Shown one piece after another: positions 43,922-53,795 of a stretch of DNA of 64,000 bases (position 1 is the stretch's first letter; the number at the start of each line of letters is the position of its first letter). The stretch spans positions 1-64,000 of the IMG/VR virus record IMGVR_UViG_3300017971_007915. One strand, 5' to 3'. The notes under the pieces are model-generated. The model was not told the DNA's origin. It did not search any database and saw nothing but the letters and a program-made list of their open reading frames with translations. The position numbers were made by a program, and so were the translations under genes. Origin of the DNA: a virus.

Positions 43922-46207
43922 TTAAGTTCCTTCTATGTCTGTAAATACAGGAATATAATAAACACTTGTTCCTATATATATTTTTAACCATCCAGCACTG
44001 TCCGATGTTGTCCCTGCTTGAGTAAGACGTATTGTTCCTATACCTGTGTTTATAGATGTGTTTGTAGTATTTGTTAAAGTTATACCTCCCACTTCTCCAA
44101 AACCAACATCATCATATACTAGTAATCCAGAAACACCAGTTACTCCAGTAGATGTAACTACTTCCAACGAAACTCCAGTAGAAGTAATTACTTCTAATGC
44201 AATACCTTCGTTACTACTTATGGATAAGTTTCCATCTAAAGAAATATCTCCACCATAAATATTGTCCGTGTCTAAATGTTCTCTTCGTATACTTCCAGTA
44301 GGAGGCTCTATCACATTTAAATTTCTAATATGTAGGACTCTCACAACATTTCCAGCAACTAAAGGTGTTGCAAATATAAGCACATCATCGACTAACGAGA
44401 ATGCTGTGTTATTTTGAAGAGCACCATCAATTGAAACAATTATAAAATCTTTTGATATTGGAGAATAGCTTAATGTAAATTGAGTCTCCCCTGTAGATGT
44501 TACTGTAAATTCATCACTATCTAAACTTGCCCCAGGATGTGCAAACATATTATGAACATACTGTAATCTTACTTCTTCTCCACCGTATAATGGAGTCACA
44601 AACGTTACTGTTGTGCCGTTCCATGTATACGCTGCTTTACTTTGAAGAACACCATCAATTGATACTATTAGATAATCTTGGTGTATTGGTGTTTCTGTTA
44701 AAGTGAATGCTGTTTGACTTACTGTTGCTGTGTACTCATCAACTTGCATTGCTGCACCAATAGCGGGACGATACGGTATAACAAAAGCCTCATTAGTAGT
44801 AATGGCATATAGCATCGGATTTGATATTTGAGGCTCTGTTGCCGTAACTTCACCAGCAGTAGTGTCTGATAAGTAGTACCAAGAATTAGGAGTATAACCT
44901 ACCGTATAAGTTAAATCCTCAAAGTATCCACCTGAACTTATTAGAAAATTGTCAGCATCAAGTACTCTTATTACAACAAATTGTCCAAGAGTATTTGGAT
45001 CATCTGCTTTAGCTTTTACATATCCATCTGGATCGACTGTAGAATCCCATCTTAAAATATCGCCTGGAATGAATCCGTGTGCAGTCATGCTAACACGGTG
45101 AGTTGTTCCACCACCACCGCCTATAGATTCCCAATTTGCTATATCATCAACAAAGTTAGCTGTTGAAGTGTGTCCGGTAATACATTTATAAATACCGTCT
45201 TCATAATAAACAACTTCACCAACAGTATAGGCTAAACTGCTTCCCCAAGGAAACACCAGACCTTTCGCAGTTAGTTTGTTATATACTACTAAATCACCTC
45301 CACCAGATGCACTACCAATAGAGGCATCTCCCTTATTAACAGAAAAACTACCTTCTTCAACAGTTAAATCATTTGTTATTACTGAATTATCATCTACTGT
45401 TAAAGATCCCCCAACATTTAAGTCCTCAATATTCATATTAGCAGTTACTGTTAAATCTGGAATAGTTAAAGCTCCAGTCATTGTATCTCCAGTAACATTT
45501 ACATATCTAATATCATTATATCCCCTATCTCCAACTTCATTATCAGTTGTGGGATCTGCTACATCTGTTATTGAATTTCCTTGTAAACTTATATCAGAAC
45601 CAAATGTTGAAGCTCCTTGTATTTCGGCAGTACCTGTAACTTGAAGATTTACTATTGCCTGACTATCAAATCTGTCTTGTCTTGATATATCTATATCACT
45701 AACTTGTATAGAACCACTAGCATAAAGTGTAGTATCGTATAAAACGTCACATAGAAGGACAGCATTTGTTGGTATTGTTGGTCGTACAGCACTTCCTATA
45801 TTTGCTATCGTACCTTGAATAGTAGAAATATTATAGCTATTTTGATAATCTTTATAATAAACAACGTCATCAATGTCAGTATCTTGTTCAGATGTTTGAT
45901 AAGTATATTCAACATAAGCTGTTACATATACTTCTTTTCCAGCAGTAGGGTCAACTGATGGTTTCATAAAAATATTAGTATTGGTAGGTACGTATATTCT
46001 TTCTCCAAGATAGCTTCTTGCAATCAAATTTTGAAGTGTAATTGTATGTTCTAATGTTAAGTGTGGTTGAAATGTTCCGCCAGATATAATACCTTTTATA
46101 TTACCATCTAAAGCTATCTCTCTCAAATTATATTCAATATAATCTTGAGCGAGATTATGCTCGCTTGCTACTACTTCTCTACCTTTACCAAATTGTCTTT
46201 TTCTCAT
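43922..46207 (-). CDS. tail fibre-type structural protein with duplicated domain
   Basis: A 761-residue protein, Gly/Thr/Val/Ser-rich. Two successive copies of an about 60-residue domain (Tyr/Phe-Thr-Val-Thr ... Phe-Thr-Leu ... Pro-Ile ... Asp-Tyr/Phe-Ile/Leu-Ile-Val-Ser-Ile-Asp-Gly-Ala/Val-Leu-Gln, about residues 490-630) are visible. A middle region has repeated Asp-Ile-Ser-Leu-Gln-Gly-Asn-Ser and Leu-Thr-Val-Asp-Asp-Asn-Ser turns like beta-helix fibre shafts. Starts after an AAGATATGAGAAAAAG context, upstream of the third fibre. Confidence 0.8.
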   Translation of the reverse strand: MRKRQFGKGREVVASEHNLAQDYIEYNLREIALDGNIKGIISGGTFQPHLTLEHTITLQNLIARSYLGERIYVPTNTNIFMKPSVDPTAGKEVYVTAYVEYTYQTSEQDTDIDDVVYYKDYQNSYNISTIQGTIANIGSAVRPTIPTNAVLLCDVLYDTTLYASGSIQVSDIDISRQDRFDSQAIVNLQVTGTAEIQGASTFGSDISLQGNSITDVADPTTDNEVGDRGYNDIRYVNVTGDTMTGALTIPDLTVTANMNIEDLNVGGSLTVDDNSVITNDLTVEEGSFSVNKGDASIGSASGGGDLVVYNKLTAKGLVFPWGSSLAYTVGEVVYYEDGIYKCITGHTSTANFVDDIANWESIGGGGGTTHRVSMTAHGFIPGDILRWDSTVDPDGYVKAKADDPNTLGQFVVIRVLDADNFLISSGGYFEDLTYTVGYTPNSWYYLSDTTAGEVTATEPQISNPMLYAITTNEAFVIPYRPAIGAAMQVDEYTATVSQTAFTLTETPIHQDYLIVSIDGVLQSKAAYTWNGTTVTFVTPLYGGEEVRLQYVHNMFAHPGASLDSDEFTVTSTGETQFTLSYSPISKDFIIVSIDGALQNNTAFSLVDDVLIFATPLVAGNVVRVLHIRNLNVIEPPTGSIRREHLDTDNIYGGDISLDGNLSISSNEGIALEVITSTGVSLEVVTSTGVTGVSGLLVYDDVGFGEVGGITLTNTTNTSINTGIGTIRLTQAGTTSDSAGWLKIYIGTSVYYIPVFTDIEGT

Positions 46208-46210
46208 ATC

Positions 46211-48400
46211 TTATGAATATACCTCGTTATTATCATAGTACGATTCATCATAAATAGCATAGTTTAAAGGGGGTTCTGATAAATCTATCTCTTCTCCTTC
46301 AGGATATAGAATTACTTTATCATCGTTAGCAAATATTACTCGGTACAATATCTCTGGAGGAATAAACTTTTCAAAAAGTAATAAAAGTCTCTCAATATTG
46401 TAATCTTCTATAGTACTTGAACTTTTACCATATAAAATAATAACTAATGATGTGGATTTTTTAAGTCTCATAAATAGATTATTTATACTGTATTTATCAT
46501 ATAATATTAGATTTTCAGGCTTTTCTAAACTAGTATAATTGTATAATCTTGGATATATAGAAGTGTTCGGAGAAAACCCACCAATATCTACAAAAAAGTT
46601 TGTTTCAGTAGAAGTTAAAAAATACATATTATCTAAAGATGTCCCTCTATATATCTTATAAAAATCAGTATCAAAAGCATAATCCCACATTAAAACATTT
46701 ACACCAGTATAAACATTAGGCCACCATCTTCTATCCACTCTCAATGATTGAATATCTGTTTCCGCACCATCATTTGTACACGATGAAATCCCGTAATAAT
46801 AATCATTTCTAGTTAATCCGGTTGATGTTGATGCAAAGATATAGGAGGTTCTATGGGTGTTATATAAGTCGTCTCTATAGTAAATATAATAATCATCAAA
46901 AGATTCGAGATTGTTTTTAAAAGCATCTAATAATAATTCTAAACTCCTTTCATAAGACGCATATTCAAATGCTTTAAATACTTCAGAAGCTATAGCTCTA
47001 AATATTGTTTCACTTTCATCCCCTTGTTTATATAATTCAATTAATGGTGCATACATATCAACAAAAGAAGAATATCTCGCTTCAGAAATTGATACGTCTG
47101 TTTGAATAGCTTCAGCCTCTGTTTCAACCTCATCATATTGAACACCTAAAGAATAAAACCAAGAATAAAGATTAATTGTTCTTATACTGTACGGTGCTGA
47201 TTGTCTTGAAAATTTTATATTATATTTATCCCTTGCTTGAAATGATACTAACGTTTCTCCTTTATTAAAAGAGTAATTTAAATCAAATTCCCCATAATTT
47301 CCTGTTGAAGTAGTAAAAGAGTAGATATCATTTATAAAAACATCTAATTTACTATTAGATACTCCTAAATATCCTTTTAAATTGTATGGTTGATCCTTAA
47401 AATAAGGAATTGCGTATGCTGTTTTATCATAGTAATTAGAATCAATAAGAGCTGCTTTTAAAAGTTTCCATTGAGTTTGTTGTAAAACAGCATTATCGGA
47501 ATTACCTGCCGATCTTAAATAAGGGTACGCTTGTAGAAAGTCAACAGTATATAAAAAGTATTTTACTTCTTCGCTTGTTTTAGAACCAGTTCCGTTTGAT
47601 ACAACTGTATAAATGTATCTCGTATCCGAAACGTAAGTAGTATCAATGTAGCTATTAACAAATGAGTTTCCAACTAAAACAGAACTTGAAGTATCTTCTA
47701 TGAAATATTGTAAATTATCCTCTAATATTGAATATTCCTCTGAATTATCACTTGCTTGAGTAACCTTATTAGAATCACTCATAACAAATTCGCCTTCAGT
47801 TGTTATTTCACCAAACCATATACATCTTTTTATCCTATCTGTAATCCAAAAAGCTTTGCCAACTTCTAGGCTAGAATGAGTTAAAGTACCATCGTCATAT
47901 GTAACATCAGAAAGTTGCGTTATATTTTTTCTATAAACAGAAAAGTCAACAAGAGATGAATTTCTTCCTGTACTAGTACTTAATTCATCCCAAGATAGCA
48001 TTGCATCATATCCATCATATCTTATCATTAAATTTGACGGTTTTGTTGGAGCAATATAAGTAGAGATTACATCAGAATAATTAGACATGTCGTTAGCTAC
48101 TGAAATGCCTATCATTTTGATGTAAATCATTCTTCCGTCAGATGCACCAGATGGAATTGAATATGTAAAATAAACAGTACTTCCAGATTCTGTAGTGTAA
48201 TTGCTTTGGGTATCTCCTGGCTCATAATGAACAAAGTCTATTAAAAAAGAATCCTCTTCATAAGTAATATCATCATAGCTTTTATAAAGGTAATAACCGC
48301 CTATATCTCCAGTAGGTTTATCAAAAGAAATTACGATAGTTGTAGTTCCGTTCAATAAATCTTGAGAATATAGTGCAATGTTATTAATATCACCTATCAC
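46211..48400 (-). CDS. large tail-associated structural protein
   Basis: A 729-residue protein rich in Tyr, Ser, Asp and Thr. The first 100 residues and stretches near 110-200 look like fibronectin type III-like beta sandwiches (Pro-Ser-Asn-Leu-Met-Ile-Arg-Tyr-Asp, Ala-Met-Leu-Ser-Trp-Asp-Glu). It follows three fibre genes in one transcription unit and overlaps the MAF gene by 4 nt. Probably a distal tail or baseplate protein linking fibres. Confidence 0.7.
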   Translation of the reverse strand: MIGDINNIALYSQDLLNGTTTIVISFDKPTGDIGGYYLYKSYDDITYEEDSFLIDFVHYEPGDTQSNYTTESGSTVYFTYSIPSGASDGRMIYIKMIGISVANDMSNYSDVISTYIAPTKPSNLMIRYDGYDAMLSWDELSTSTGRNSSLVDFSVYRKNITQLSDVTYDDGTLTHSSLEVGKAFWITDRIKRCIWFGEITTEGEFVMSDSNKVTQASDNSEEYSILEDNLQYFIEDTSSSVLVGNSFVNSYIDTTYVSDTRYIYTVVSNGTGSKTSEEVKYFLYTVDFLQAYPYLRSAGNSDNAVLQQTQWKLLKAALIDSNYYDKTAYAIPYFKDQPYNLKGYLGVSNSKLDVFINDIYSFTTSTGNYGEFDLNYSFNKGETLVSFQARDKYNIKFSRQSAPYSIRTINLYSWFYSLGVQYDEVETEAEAIQTDVSISEARYSSFVDMYAPLIELYKQGDESETIFRAIASEVFKAFEYASYERSLELLLDAFKNNLESFDDYYIYYRDDLYNTHRTSYIFASTSTGLTRNDYYYGISSCTNDGAETDIQSLRVDRRWWPNVYTGVNVLMWDYAFDTDFYKIYRGTSLDNMYFLTSTETNFFVDIGGFSPNTSIYPRLYNYTSLEKPENLILYDKYSINNLFMRLKKSTSLVIILYGKSSSTIEDYNIERLLLLFEKFIPPEILYRVIFANDDKVILYPEGEEIDLSEPPLNYAIYDESYYDNNEVYS

Positions 48401-49398
48401 CTTTTCTTTCTCCTCTTACGTCTTTTGCTTTTTGGCATTGCAAAAACATCTATCTTATCTATTTTATCTTTACAGTAATGGTATAAGCTATCTTTTAATT
48501 TCATATTTGGCATTCCTGTTAATATACCACCTTCAGTAGAATTGACAGCATCAACTTTTAGTTTTTTTATTAAATCTAAAAAACTATTTCTATAAAAAAT
48601 GAATGTTTTACTTGTCTTTACGAGGTTTCTATTAACGTCTTTTATTTCTGAATCAGACTTGATTTCCATAGCCTTTAATTTTTCTATATGTTCTATCTGT
48701 TCAGGACTTCCAGGTTCAAGAGTATCGTCATATATTTTTCTGTCTAAGAACCCATCACAATAAGCTTTTCCATCAGTATAAGCAAAATCGTATCCCATTA
48801 ATATTACTTTACTTGGATTGAAATGAGATACTACCTGTAACATTGTTGCTCCTATAAAAAATCTATTAAAAATAGTTCCAAAAGCCCCAGTAGATTTTGT
48901 AAGTTTTTTCAAAGCATTCCCTTTACTTGAATTTGGTACATCGGCTTGATTAAAGAAAAATATTTTTCCTTTCCAACAATCAAGTATGTCTGGATGGGCT
49001 GATGTAGGACATATTAGATTTATCTCCGATGTTTCCAAATCATTCCAAAATCTAACAAACATATCTGATGGGTCGATATTTACTACAAAATCTGGTTTAA
49101 TATCATATTCTAATAGTTTATATAGTGTAACATCACACGATAAAATAATAACATTTTTTTCATATTTTTTAAGGATATTCACGTTTTTATCTAGTGACGG
49201 ACCACCTACTACAAGGACAAAAGGCTTATTCCTATAAGGCATTGTTCTCTGTAAAAAAGAGAAAGGTCTTGAATTTTCTGAAACAAAAATCTTACTATTT
49301 AGATTAGCTAAATAATTTTTTGTCCACTTTTCTATTATAGGATCATTTCTCGTTACAGTATTTTCTATTCTAACTTCTTTAATATTATTTAAATTCAT
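48397..49398 (-). CDS. MAF/DUF115-family glycosyltransferase-like protein
   Basis: A 333-residue protein with the signature of the motility-associated-factor (MptE-like, DUF115) family: Val-Leu-Val-Val-Gly-Gly-Pro-Ser-Leu (about 58-66), a Thr-Leu-Tyr-Lys-Leu-Leu-Glu helix, Ile-Lys-Pro-Asp-Phe-Val-Val-Asn-Ile-Asp, and later Ile-Leu-Met-Gly-Tyr-Asp-Phe. Family members add nonulosonic sugars to flagellins. Its C-terminus is strongly basic (many Lys/Arg). Heading the glycan island right after the fibre genes, it could glycosylate phage fibres or modify the host surface. Confidence 0.72.
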   Translation of the reverse strand: MNLNNIKEVRIENTVTRNDPIIEKWTKNYLANLNSKIFVSENSRPFSFLQRTMPYRNKPFVLVVGGPSLDKNVNILKKYEKNVIILSCDVTLYKLLEYDIKPDFVVNIDPSDMFVRFWNDLETSEINLICPTSAHPDILDCWKGKIFFFNQADVPNSSKGNALKKLTKSTGAFGTIFNRFFIGATMLQVVSHFNPSKVILMGYDFAYTDGKAYCDGFLDRKIYDDTLEPGSPEQIEHIEKLKAMEIKSDSEIKDVNRNLVKTSKTFIFYRNSFLDLIKKLKVDAVNSTEGGILTGMPNMKLKDSLYHYCKDKIDKIDVFAMPKSKRRKRRKKR

Positions 49399-49413
49399 TT
49401 AGTTTTATCTCCT

Positions 49414-51705
49414 TTAATTGTGTATAAATAAAGTCTTTGGTACTTTTGATATTGCCCCCCTTCCATAAATTTTTAACATTTCTTTTATAAATAACCAATC
49501 AGCTTCGTGAACCCTATGTTTCCATCCTATTTTACGAGCAATCGGTGTTCTTACCATAAAACAACCACAATCAATACTACCAAAAACTAAACGAGTATTT
49601 ATAAGATTCCAATCCCAATAGTTATGAAGGCAGTTGCAGTACGCCCCAAGTACTTTACTATTGGTAAAAGGTAGTACCATATATTCCAAGAACTTTGGAA
49701 TGTAATAATTATCAGCACCAGTAAATACTATTAAATCACTCTTTTCAGATACTCTAGTCAATCCATAACTTCTGGGGGTATGACCAACATCGTTATATCT
49801 TTTATCTGTTTTCATTACTTTAATTTTGTTGCTGTGCTTTCTAAAATCATCTAACATTTCTTCTGTTTTTATAGACATTGGACCATCATGAATTAGTAAT
49901 ATTTCATAATTAGGATACGTTTGGGAAAGAATTGAGGCTACAGCAACAGGATAACAATCATATATTGGAATTATAAAAGATACTAAACGGGATGTGTCTA
50001 CAACATCACTTTTTTTATTAGCTGATTCAAGTAATGCATTTCTCTGTTGTATGTTAGGTCTTTCTCCTCTAATTTGATTAATATTATTGCGTGTTTCATT
50101 ACTTATTGCTGATATTATTTTATTATTATCCATACTTAATGCCGGATAAGAAAAAACAGGAGAAAGATTAAAATTGATATTGTAAAAAGGATCACCCTTT
50201 TTTAATATTTCAGAATGTCTTTGTAGCATATATCTCTTATCTTGTTGTTTTATTTCATTTCTTTCTCTTACTGAAATTATAGAACCTTTATTTTTACTTT
50301 CTTTGTGAGTTCCTCGACATAAAGGAGTAAACACATTATAATATCCTTTCTCGTACAATCTTAAACAAAAATCAACATCAGCAAAATCGATTATTAACTC
50401 TTTATCATTAAATTTATCAATCTCTTCATAAACACTTTTTTTAAACATCATACAAGCATCAGAAACAGAACTTACATTTTGAATATTTATGGCTCTGTTA
50501 TAATATCCTGCATAAGAAGATGATTGATTTTTGTATGGGTATATAACTATTTCTGGACCTTTTACAAAATAATTTGTGTGTTGTATGGTATTATTTGGAA
50601 ATAATAGTTTACCTCCAACAGCACCTACTTCTGATCTTTGAGAATGATCTAATAAACATTCAATCCAATTTTCATTGATAGGTTCGAAATCATCATGAGT
50701 TATTATTATGTGTTCTCCTTGAGCAACGTCAACACCAGCATTTAGAAATTTCCCGTAGTTAAAACCTTCATTAGTATAAACTATTTTAGCTTTTCCACTA
50801 ATTCTATTTAGCTTATTTTGAGTATCTTCAACATTGCTAACAACAATTAATTCAACATTTCTATAAGTTGATTTTATTAATATTTCTCTAATACATTTTT
50901 CTAAATTTATTATGTTATCTTTATAAGGAATGATTATACTAACTATAGGATTGCCAATAACATCTCTTTTTAAAGAGTAGTTCCCAAAAGATTTGCCAAA
51001 GTCTACTGAACCTCCACCATGTCTTCTTTTTAAAGCTGTTTCTATGCAACTTTTCCCTCTCTCCCATACTGCATTTTTAGAGGAATTGTCATGTGTTATA
51101 GAAGATTGAACGATTCTCCATAGATATAAAACTTTTGAGATATGTGCTACTTTATCAGTTTTTTCAACAACTCTTAATAAGAAATCATGATCCTGTGCTC
51201 CATCATAACCCCCTCTTAAACCTCCAGCTTGTTCATATAATTCCCTTTTTAACATTACAAAATGGCATATATAATTTTGAGATAATAGCATATCTGGAGA
51301 GAAGTCTGGTTTATAATGCACACCAGATAATTTTCCGTCCATTGACAACAAAGCCTCATCTGAATAAACCATATCAGAATTTGTTTCTCTTAAAGTTTTA
51401 ACAGATAATTCAAGGGCATCTGCGGTGAGTTCGTCATCACTATCTATAAATGCAATATATTCCCCTTTTGAAATCTCAAAAGCTCTTTGTGTAGCCTCGC
51501 CAATTCCTACATTGGTAGGTAAATTAATTATTTTTATTTTAGGATGGTCAATTGAATTTAAGAAGTTTATAGTAGCATTGTCTGTAGAACCGTCATTTGT
51601 AATACACCATTCCCATTCCTCATATGTCTGATTCTTTACGGATTCAAGACACATCGCTAACAAGGCTACGTTAGTGTTGTGTATTGGTGTTAAAATAGAA
51701 ACCAT
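49414..51705 (-). CDS. three-domain family 2 glycosyltransferase
   Basis: A 763-residue protein built from three GT2/GT-A domains. Domain 1 (1-225): Ile-Leu-Thr-Pro-Ile-His-Asn, Asp-Gly-Ser-Thr-Asp, Phe-Ile-Asp-Ser-Asp-Asp. Domain 2 (about 250-500): Ile-Ile-Ile-Pro-Tyr-Lys, Ile-Thr-His-Asp-Asp-Phe. Domain 3 (about 565-763): Phe-Ile-Ile-Pro-Ile-Tyr-Asp, Asp-Gly-Pro-Met, Thr-Gly-Ala-Asp-Asn. The Asp-rich motifs bind nucleotide sugar and metal. It probably builds a heteropolysaccharide chain by successive sugar additions. Such multi-GT2 proteins are common in surface-glycan loci, rare in phages. Confidence 0.87.
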   Translation of the reverse strand: MVSILTPIHNTNVALLAMCLESVKNQTYEEWEWCITNDGSTDNATINFLNSIDHPKIKIINLPTNVGIGEATQRAFEISKGEYIAFIDSDDELTADALELSVKTLRETNSDMVYSDEALLSMDGKLSGVHYKPDFSPDMLLSQNYICHFVMLKRELYEQAGGLRGGYDGAQDHDFLLRVVEKTDKVAHISKVLYLWRIVQSSITHDNSSKNAVWERGKSCIETALKRRHGGGSVDFGKSFGNYSLKRDVIGNPIVSIIIPYKDNIINLEKCIREILIKSTYRNVELIVVSNVEDTQNKLNRISGKAKIVYTNEGFNYGKFLNAGVDVAQGEHIIITHDDFEPINENWIECLLDHSQRSEVGAVGGKLLFPNNTIQHTNYFVKGPEIVIYPYKNQSSSYAGYYNRAINIQNVSSVSDACMMFKKSVYEEIDKFNDKELIIDFADVDFCLRLYEKGYYNVFTPLCRGTHKESKNKGSIISVRERNEIKQQDKRYMLQRHSEILKKGDPFYNINFNLSPVFSYPALSMDNNKIISAISNETRNNINQIRGERPNIQQRNALLESANKKSDVVDTSRLVSFIIPIYDCYPVAVASILSQTYPNYEILLIHDGPMSIKTEEMLDDFRKHSNKIKVMKTDKRYNDVGHTPRSYGLTRVSEKSDLIVFTGADNYYIPKFLEYMVLPFTNSKVLGAYCNCLHNYWDWNLINTRLVFGSIDCGCFMVRTPIARKIGWKHRVHEADWLFIKEMLKIYGRGAISKVPKTLFIHN

Positions 51706-51707
51706 TA

Positions 51708-52142
51708 TTATTCCTTTTTATATAAATTAATAATATCACTACAAATACCTGAACATTTTATGGTAGGAAAAGATATTCTTGATTCTTCTGGAAGAACGCA
51801 TATAGATTTTTTTGTTAGACTTTTTCCTGGGAATGTCCAAATATATCCGTTTGATGTTAAGGTAACTTCATCAGTATCGTGAAAAAAACAAATCGTGTTT
51901 AATTCAAGAAGACGGTGTAACGCAATGCTGGTTTTTGCATGACACCATATCCTAGAATCTTTAAGAAAGTCTTCATCAATATCATATTCTGGTCTATCGT
52001 GTCCAAGGTAAAATGTTTTAGTATCATACCAAACATCTACCTCAACATTATATCCAATATCCAGAGCTTCTTTTATATAATCTGGATGATTTTCTCTATC
52101 AGATTTTCCGTTTATGTTTCCTCTATGGGCGATAAGTATCAT
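51708..52142 (-). CDS. GDPD/PLC-like phosphodiesterase
   Basis: A 144-residue protein: Ile-Ala-His-Arg-Gly-Asn at residues 4-9, Glu-Asn-His-Pro-Asp-Tyr-Ile, Val-Glu-Val-Asp-Val-Trp-Tyr-Asp (metal Glu-x-Asp), Leu-Gly-His-Asp, Trp-Cys-His-Ala-Lys and Phe-Phe-His-Asp-Thr-Asp. This fits PI-PLC/GDPD enzymes, and the Ala-His-Arg-Gly-Asn-Ile-Asn-Gly start matches a family found in polysaccharide loci. It may remove phosphoglycerol substituents of the glycan. Overlaps the upstream methyltransferase-like gene by 20 nt. Confidence 0.75.
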   Translation of the reverse strand: MILIAHRGNINGKSDRENHPDYIKEALDIGYNVEVDVWYDTKTFYLGHDRPEYDIDEDFLKDSRIWCHAKTSIALHRLLELNTICFFHDTDEVTLTSNGYIWTFPGKSLTKKSICVLPEESRISFPTIKCSGICSDIINLYKKE

Positions 52143-52713
52143 CTTTAGGCTCCAATATTAGAAATCCCTGGTGTCGGTAATCTTTAATAAAGTTGTGTGT
52201 ATCAAAATATTTATCATAAATAAATTCGTTTGACATTCTAAATCTATCAATGAAATCTTGTTCCCATTTAAGTTCGTAATCACCATCTTCATATAATTGA
52301 AGATCATCTATTATAAAAACATCTTTACACTTTTTTCTTGTTTCATAAATTAAGTTGATTTCCCATTCTAAAGGGAATTTTAGATTAAATTCGATATTGT
52401 CATAATAGCTCCCTAATTGGAAATCAGCACCAGGAAAATGGGCATCAAGCCAAAATAAAATAGTATCATTTTTATCTGTTTCTTTAAGTATCTTTTTGAG
52501 ACCATCGATAGAAGTTGCATTAATTAGTTTAAGTCTGTTTGATGCAAATTTGTTTTTACACTCATTATATAGTTGAGTATGTATCTCGATAGAATAAAGT
52601 TTATCGAACCTGTATTTCAAAGCGTGTTCTATTCCAGTTCCTTTTCCTGTTCCAGTTTCTACAAAGATATTACAATTATACTTTGATAAATCATGTAGAT
52701 ATAATTCACCCAT
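52123..52713 (-). CDS. SAM methyltransferase-like protein
   Basis: A 196-residue protein. Phe-Val-Glu-Thr-Gly-Thr-Gly-Lys-Gly-Thr-Gly (18-28) is a class I SAM-binding loop, followed by Leu-Tyr-Ser-Ile-Glu-Ile (motif II acidic end) and Phe-Trp-Leu-Asp-Ala-His (about 89-94), then Asp-Asp-Leu. Such proteins O-methylate sugars (TylF/FkbM-like). Its position in the glycan island fits. Overlaps neighbours at both ends. Confidence 0.68.
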   Translation of the reverse strand: MGELYLHDLSKYNCNIFVETGTGKGTGIEHALKYRFDKLYSIEIHTQLYNECKNKFASNRLKLINATSIDGLKKILKETDKNDTILFWLDAHFPGADFQLGSYYDNIEFNLKFPLEWEINLIYETRKKCKDVFIIDDLQLYEDGDYELKWEQDFIDRFRMSNEFIYDKYFDTHNFIKDYRHQGFLILEPKDDTYRP

Positions 52714-53794
52714 CTAAATACTTATCCCCTATCACAGATGGTATTTTTACTACTGTTATTATAGCATCAGTAATTGCTTTAAAATCAGTTGAATCACCTG
52801 GTTCTAGATAAATTATATCATCTTCTTTATATCTAATACCATCCATTTCAACCTCACCAGATACTATTACACTTATTTCAACTGCTACTTTATGAATATG
52901 TCTCGCCTCAATATCTTCAGCTTTGTATCTTTGAATACCAACTTCGAATTTGTTATTTATAAACAATGATGGTAGAAATGCACCTAAAATCCATCCTCTT
53001 GTAAAATCTTTGACATTATGTATTTTTTTTGTTTTTATTTTTTCCCATTTTCGTTTAAGATGATACGTATCGGTTGATTTTAATATATTTCCAAAATATT
53101 CTGCGTTTTTACCATACAACGACCATCTGTAGATTGATTTTTGTTTGTGTATTAATCCCTTTCCTATTTTATTTGGGTTTATTTCTTTAAAGATATGTCT
53201 TATCCATTCTAGTAAATTTTTTGTACCATTAAAATCTATTGCTACTTTCCCTCTACTATTTAATTTGATAGATCCATCACCGTCACAATAACCTTTAATA
53301 TACGATAATGTGTTAATACCTTCAATATTAGGTGGTTTTAATATTAATGATTTGTTATTGACAATATTAAAATTATTTTTCAGATCATCTATTATTTTAC
53401 GGCATTTAATTAACAATCTTACTTGATCACTTCCTTTTTTAATTTTTCTTTTTTTAATAAACCCATCATATTTTATAGATTTTTTAAAAGATAACAATAA
53501 ATCCGAATCTTTTTCAGATATACTTATTTCTAAAGTTTTCCCATCTTTTCTTATATAACCATCAGCAGCGATAAAACCTGCCCAATACGAATTTTCTATG
53601 TTTGGTTTCTCAAAAAAACAAGTATCTAAATTATATATTCTATAAGGTTTGTATTCTAAACCTAACTCAACTATTTTAGTTCGTATAGATCGCCAACCTC
53701 TTTCTAATTTGTTAATTAAAAACAATCTGTCTTTCATATTATTCTTTTTAAGAAAGTCTATCTCAAAATTTGACCATCTTTTATATTTCCTCAC
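52706..53794 (-). CDS. LAGLIDADG homing endonuclease fused to a cupin
   Basis: A 362-residue fusion. Residues about 70-230 are a LAGLIDADG endonuclease: Tyr-Trp-Ala-Gly-Phe-Ile-Ala-Ala-Asp-Gly and Tyr-Ile-Lys-Gly-Tyr-Cys-Asp-Gly-Asp-Gly are the two helices with catalytic Asp. From about 262 a cupin follows: His-Asn-Val-Lys-Asp-Phe-Thr-Arg-Gly-Trp ... Gly-Ala-Phe-Leu-Pro ... Ala-Arg-His-Ile-His-Lys ... Val-Ser-Gly-Glu-Val ... Ile-Tyr-Leu-Glu-Pro-Gly. There is no His-Asn-Cys/Ser splice site and no intein N-block, so the fusion is translational. A free cupin start (expected Met-Lys-Val/Ile-His) reads ATA here. GTG start, AGGAG RBS. Confidence 0.85.
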   Translation of the reverse strand: MRKYKRWSNFEIDFLKKNNMKDRLFLINKLERGWRSIRTKIVELGLEYKPYRIYNLDTCFFEKPNIENSYWAGFIAADGYIRKDGKTLEISISEKDSDLLLSFKKSIKYDGFIKKRKIKKGSDQVRLLIKCRKIIDDLKNNFNIVNNKSLILKPPNIEGINTLSYIKGYCDGDGSIKLNSRGKVAIDFNGTKNLLEWIRHIFKEINPNKIGKGLIHKQKSIYRWSLYGKNAEYFGNILKSTDTYHLKRKWEKIKTKKIHNVKDFTRGWILGAFLPSLFINNKFEVGIQRYKAEDIEARHIHKVAVEISVIVSGEVEMDGIRYKEDDIIYLEPGDSTDFKAITDAIITVVKIPSVIGDKYLDG

Positions 53795-53795
53795 A

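Noticed and set aside
35282-48400. A diversity-generating retroelement for the fibre genes
   Set aside because: No reverse transcriptase gene and no template/variable repeat pair seen near the fibres in this window.
52706-53794. An intein in the cupin gene
   Set aside because: No N-terminal Cys/Ser splice block and no C-terminal His-Asn followed by Cys, Ser or Thr; the endonuclease lies at the very N-terminus.
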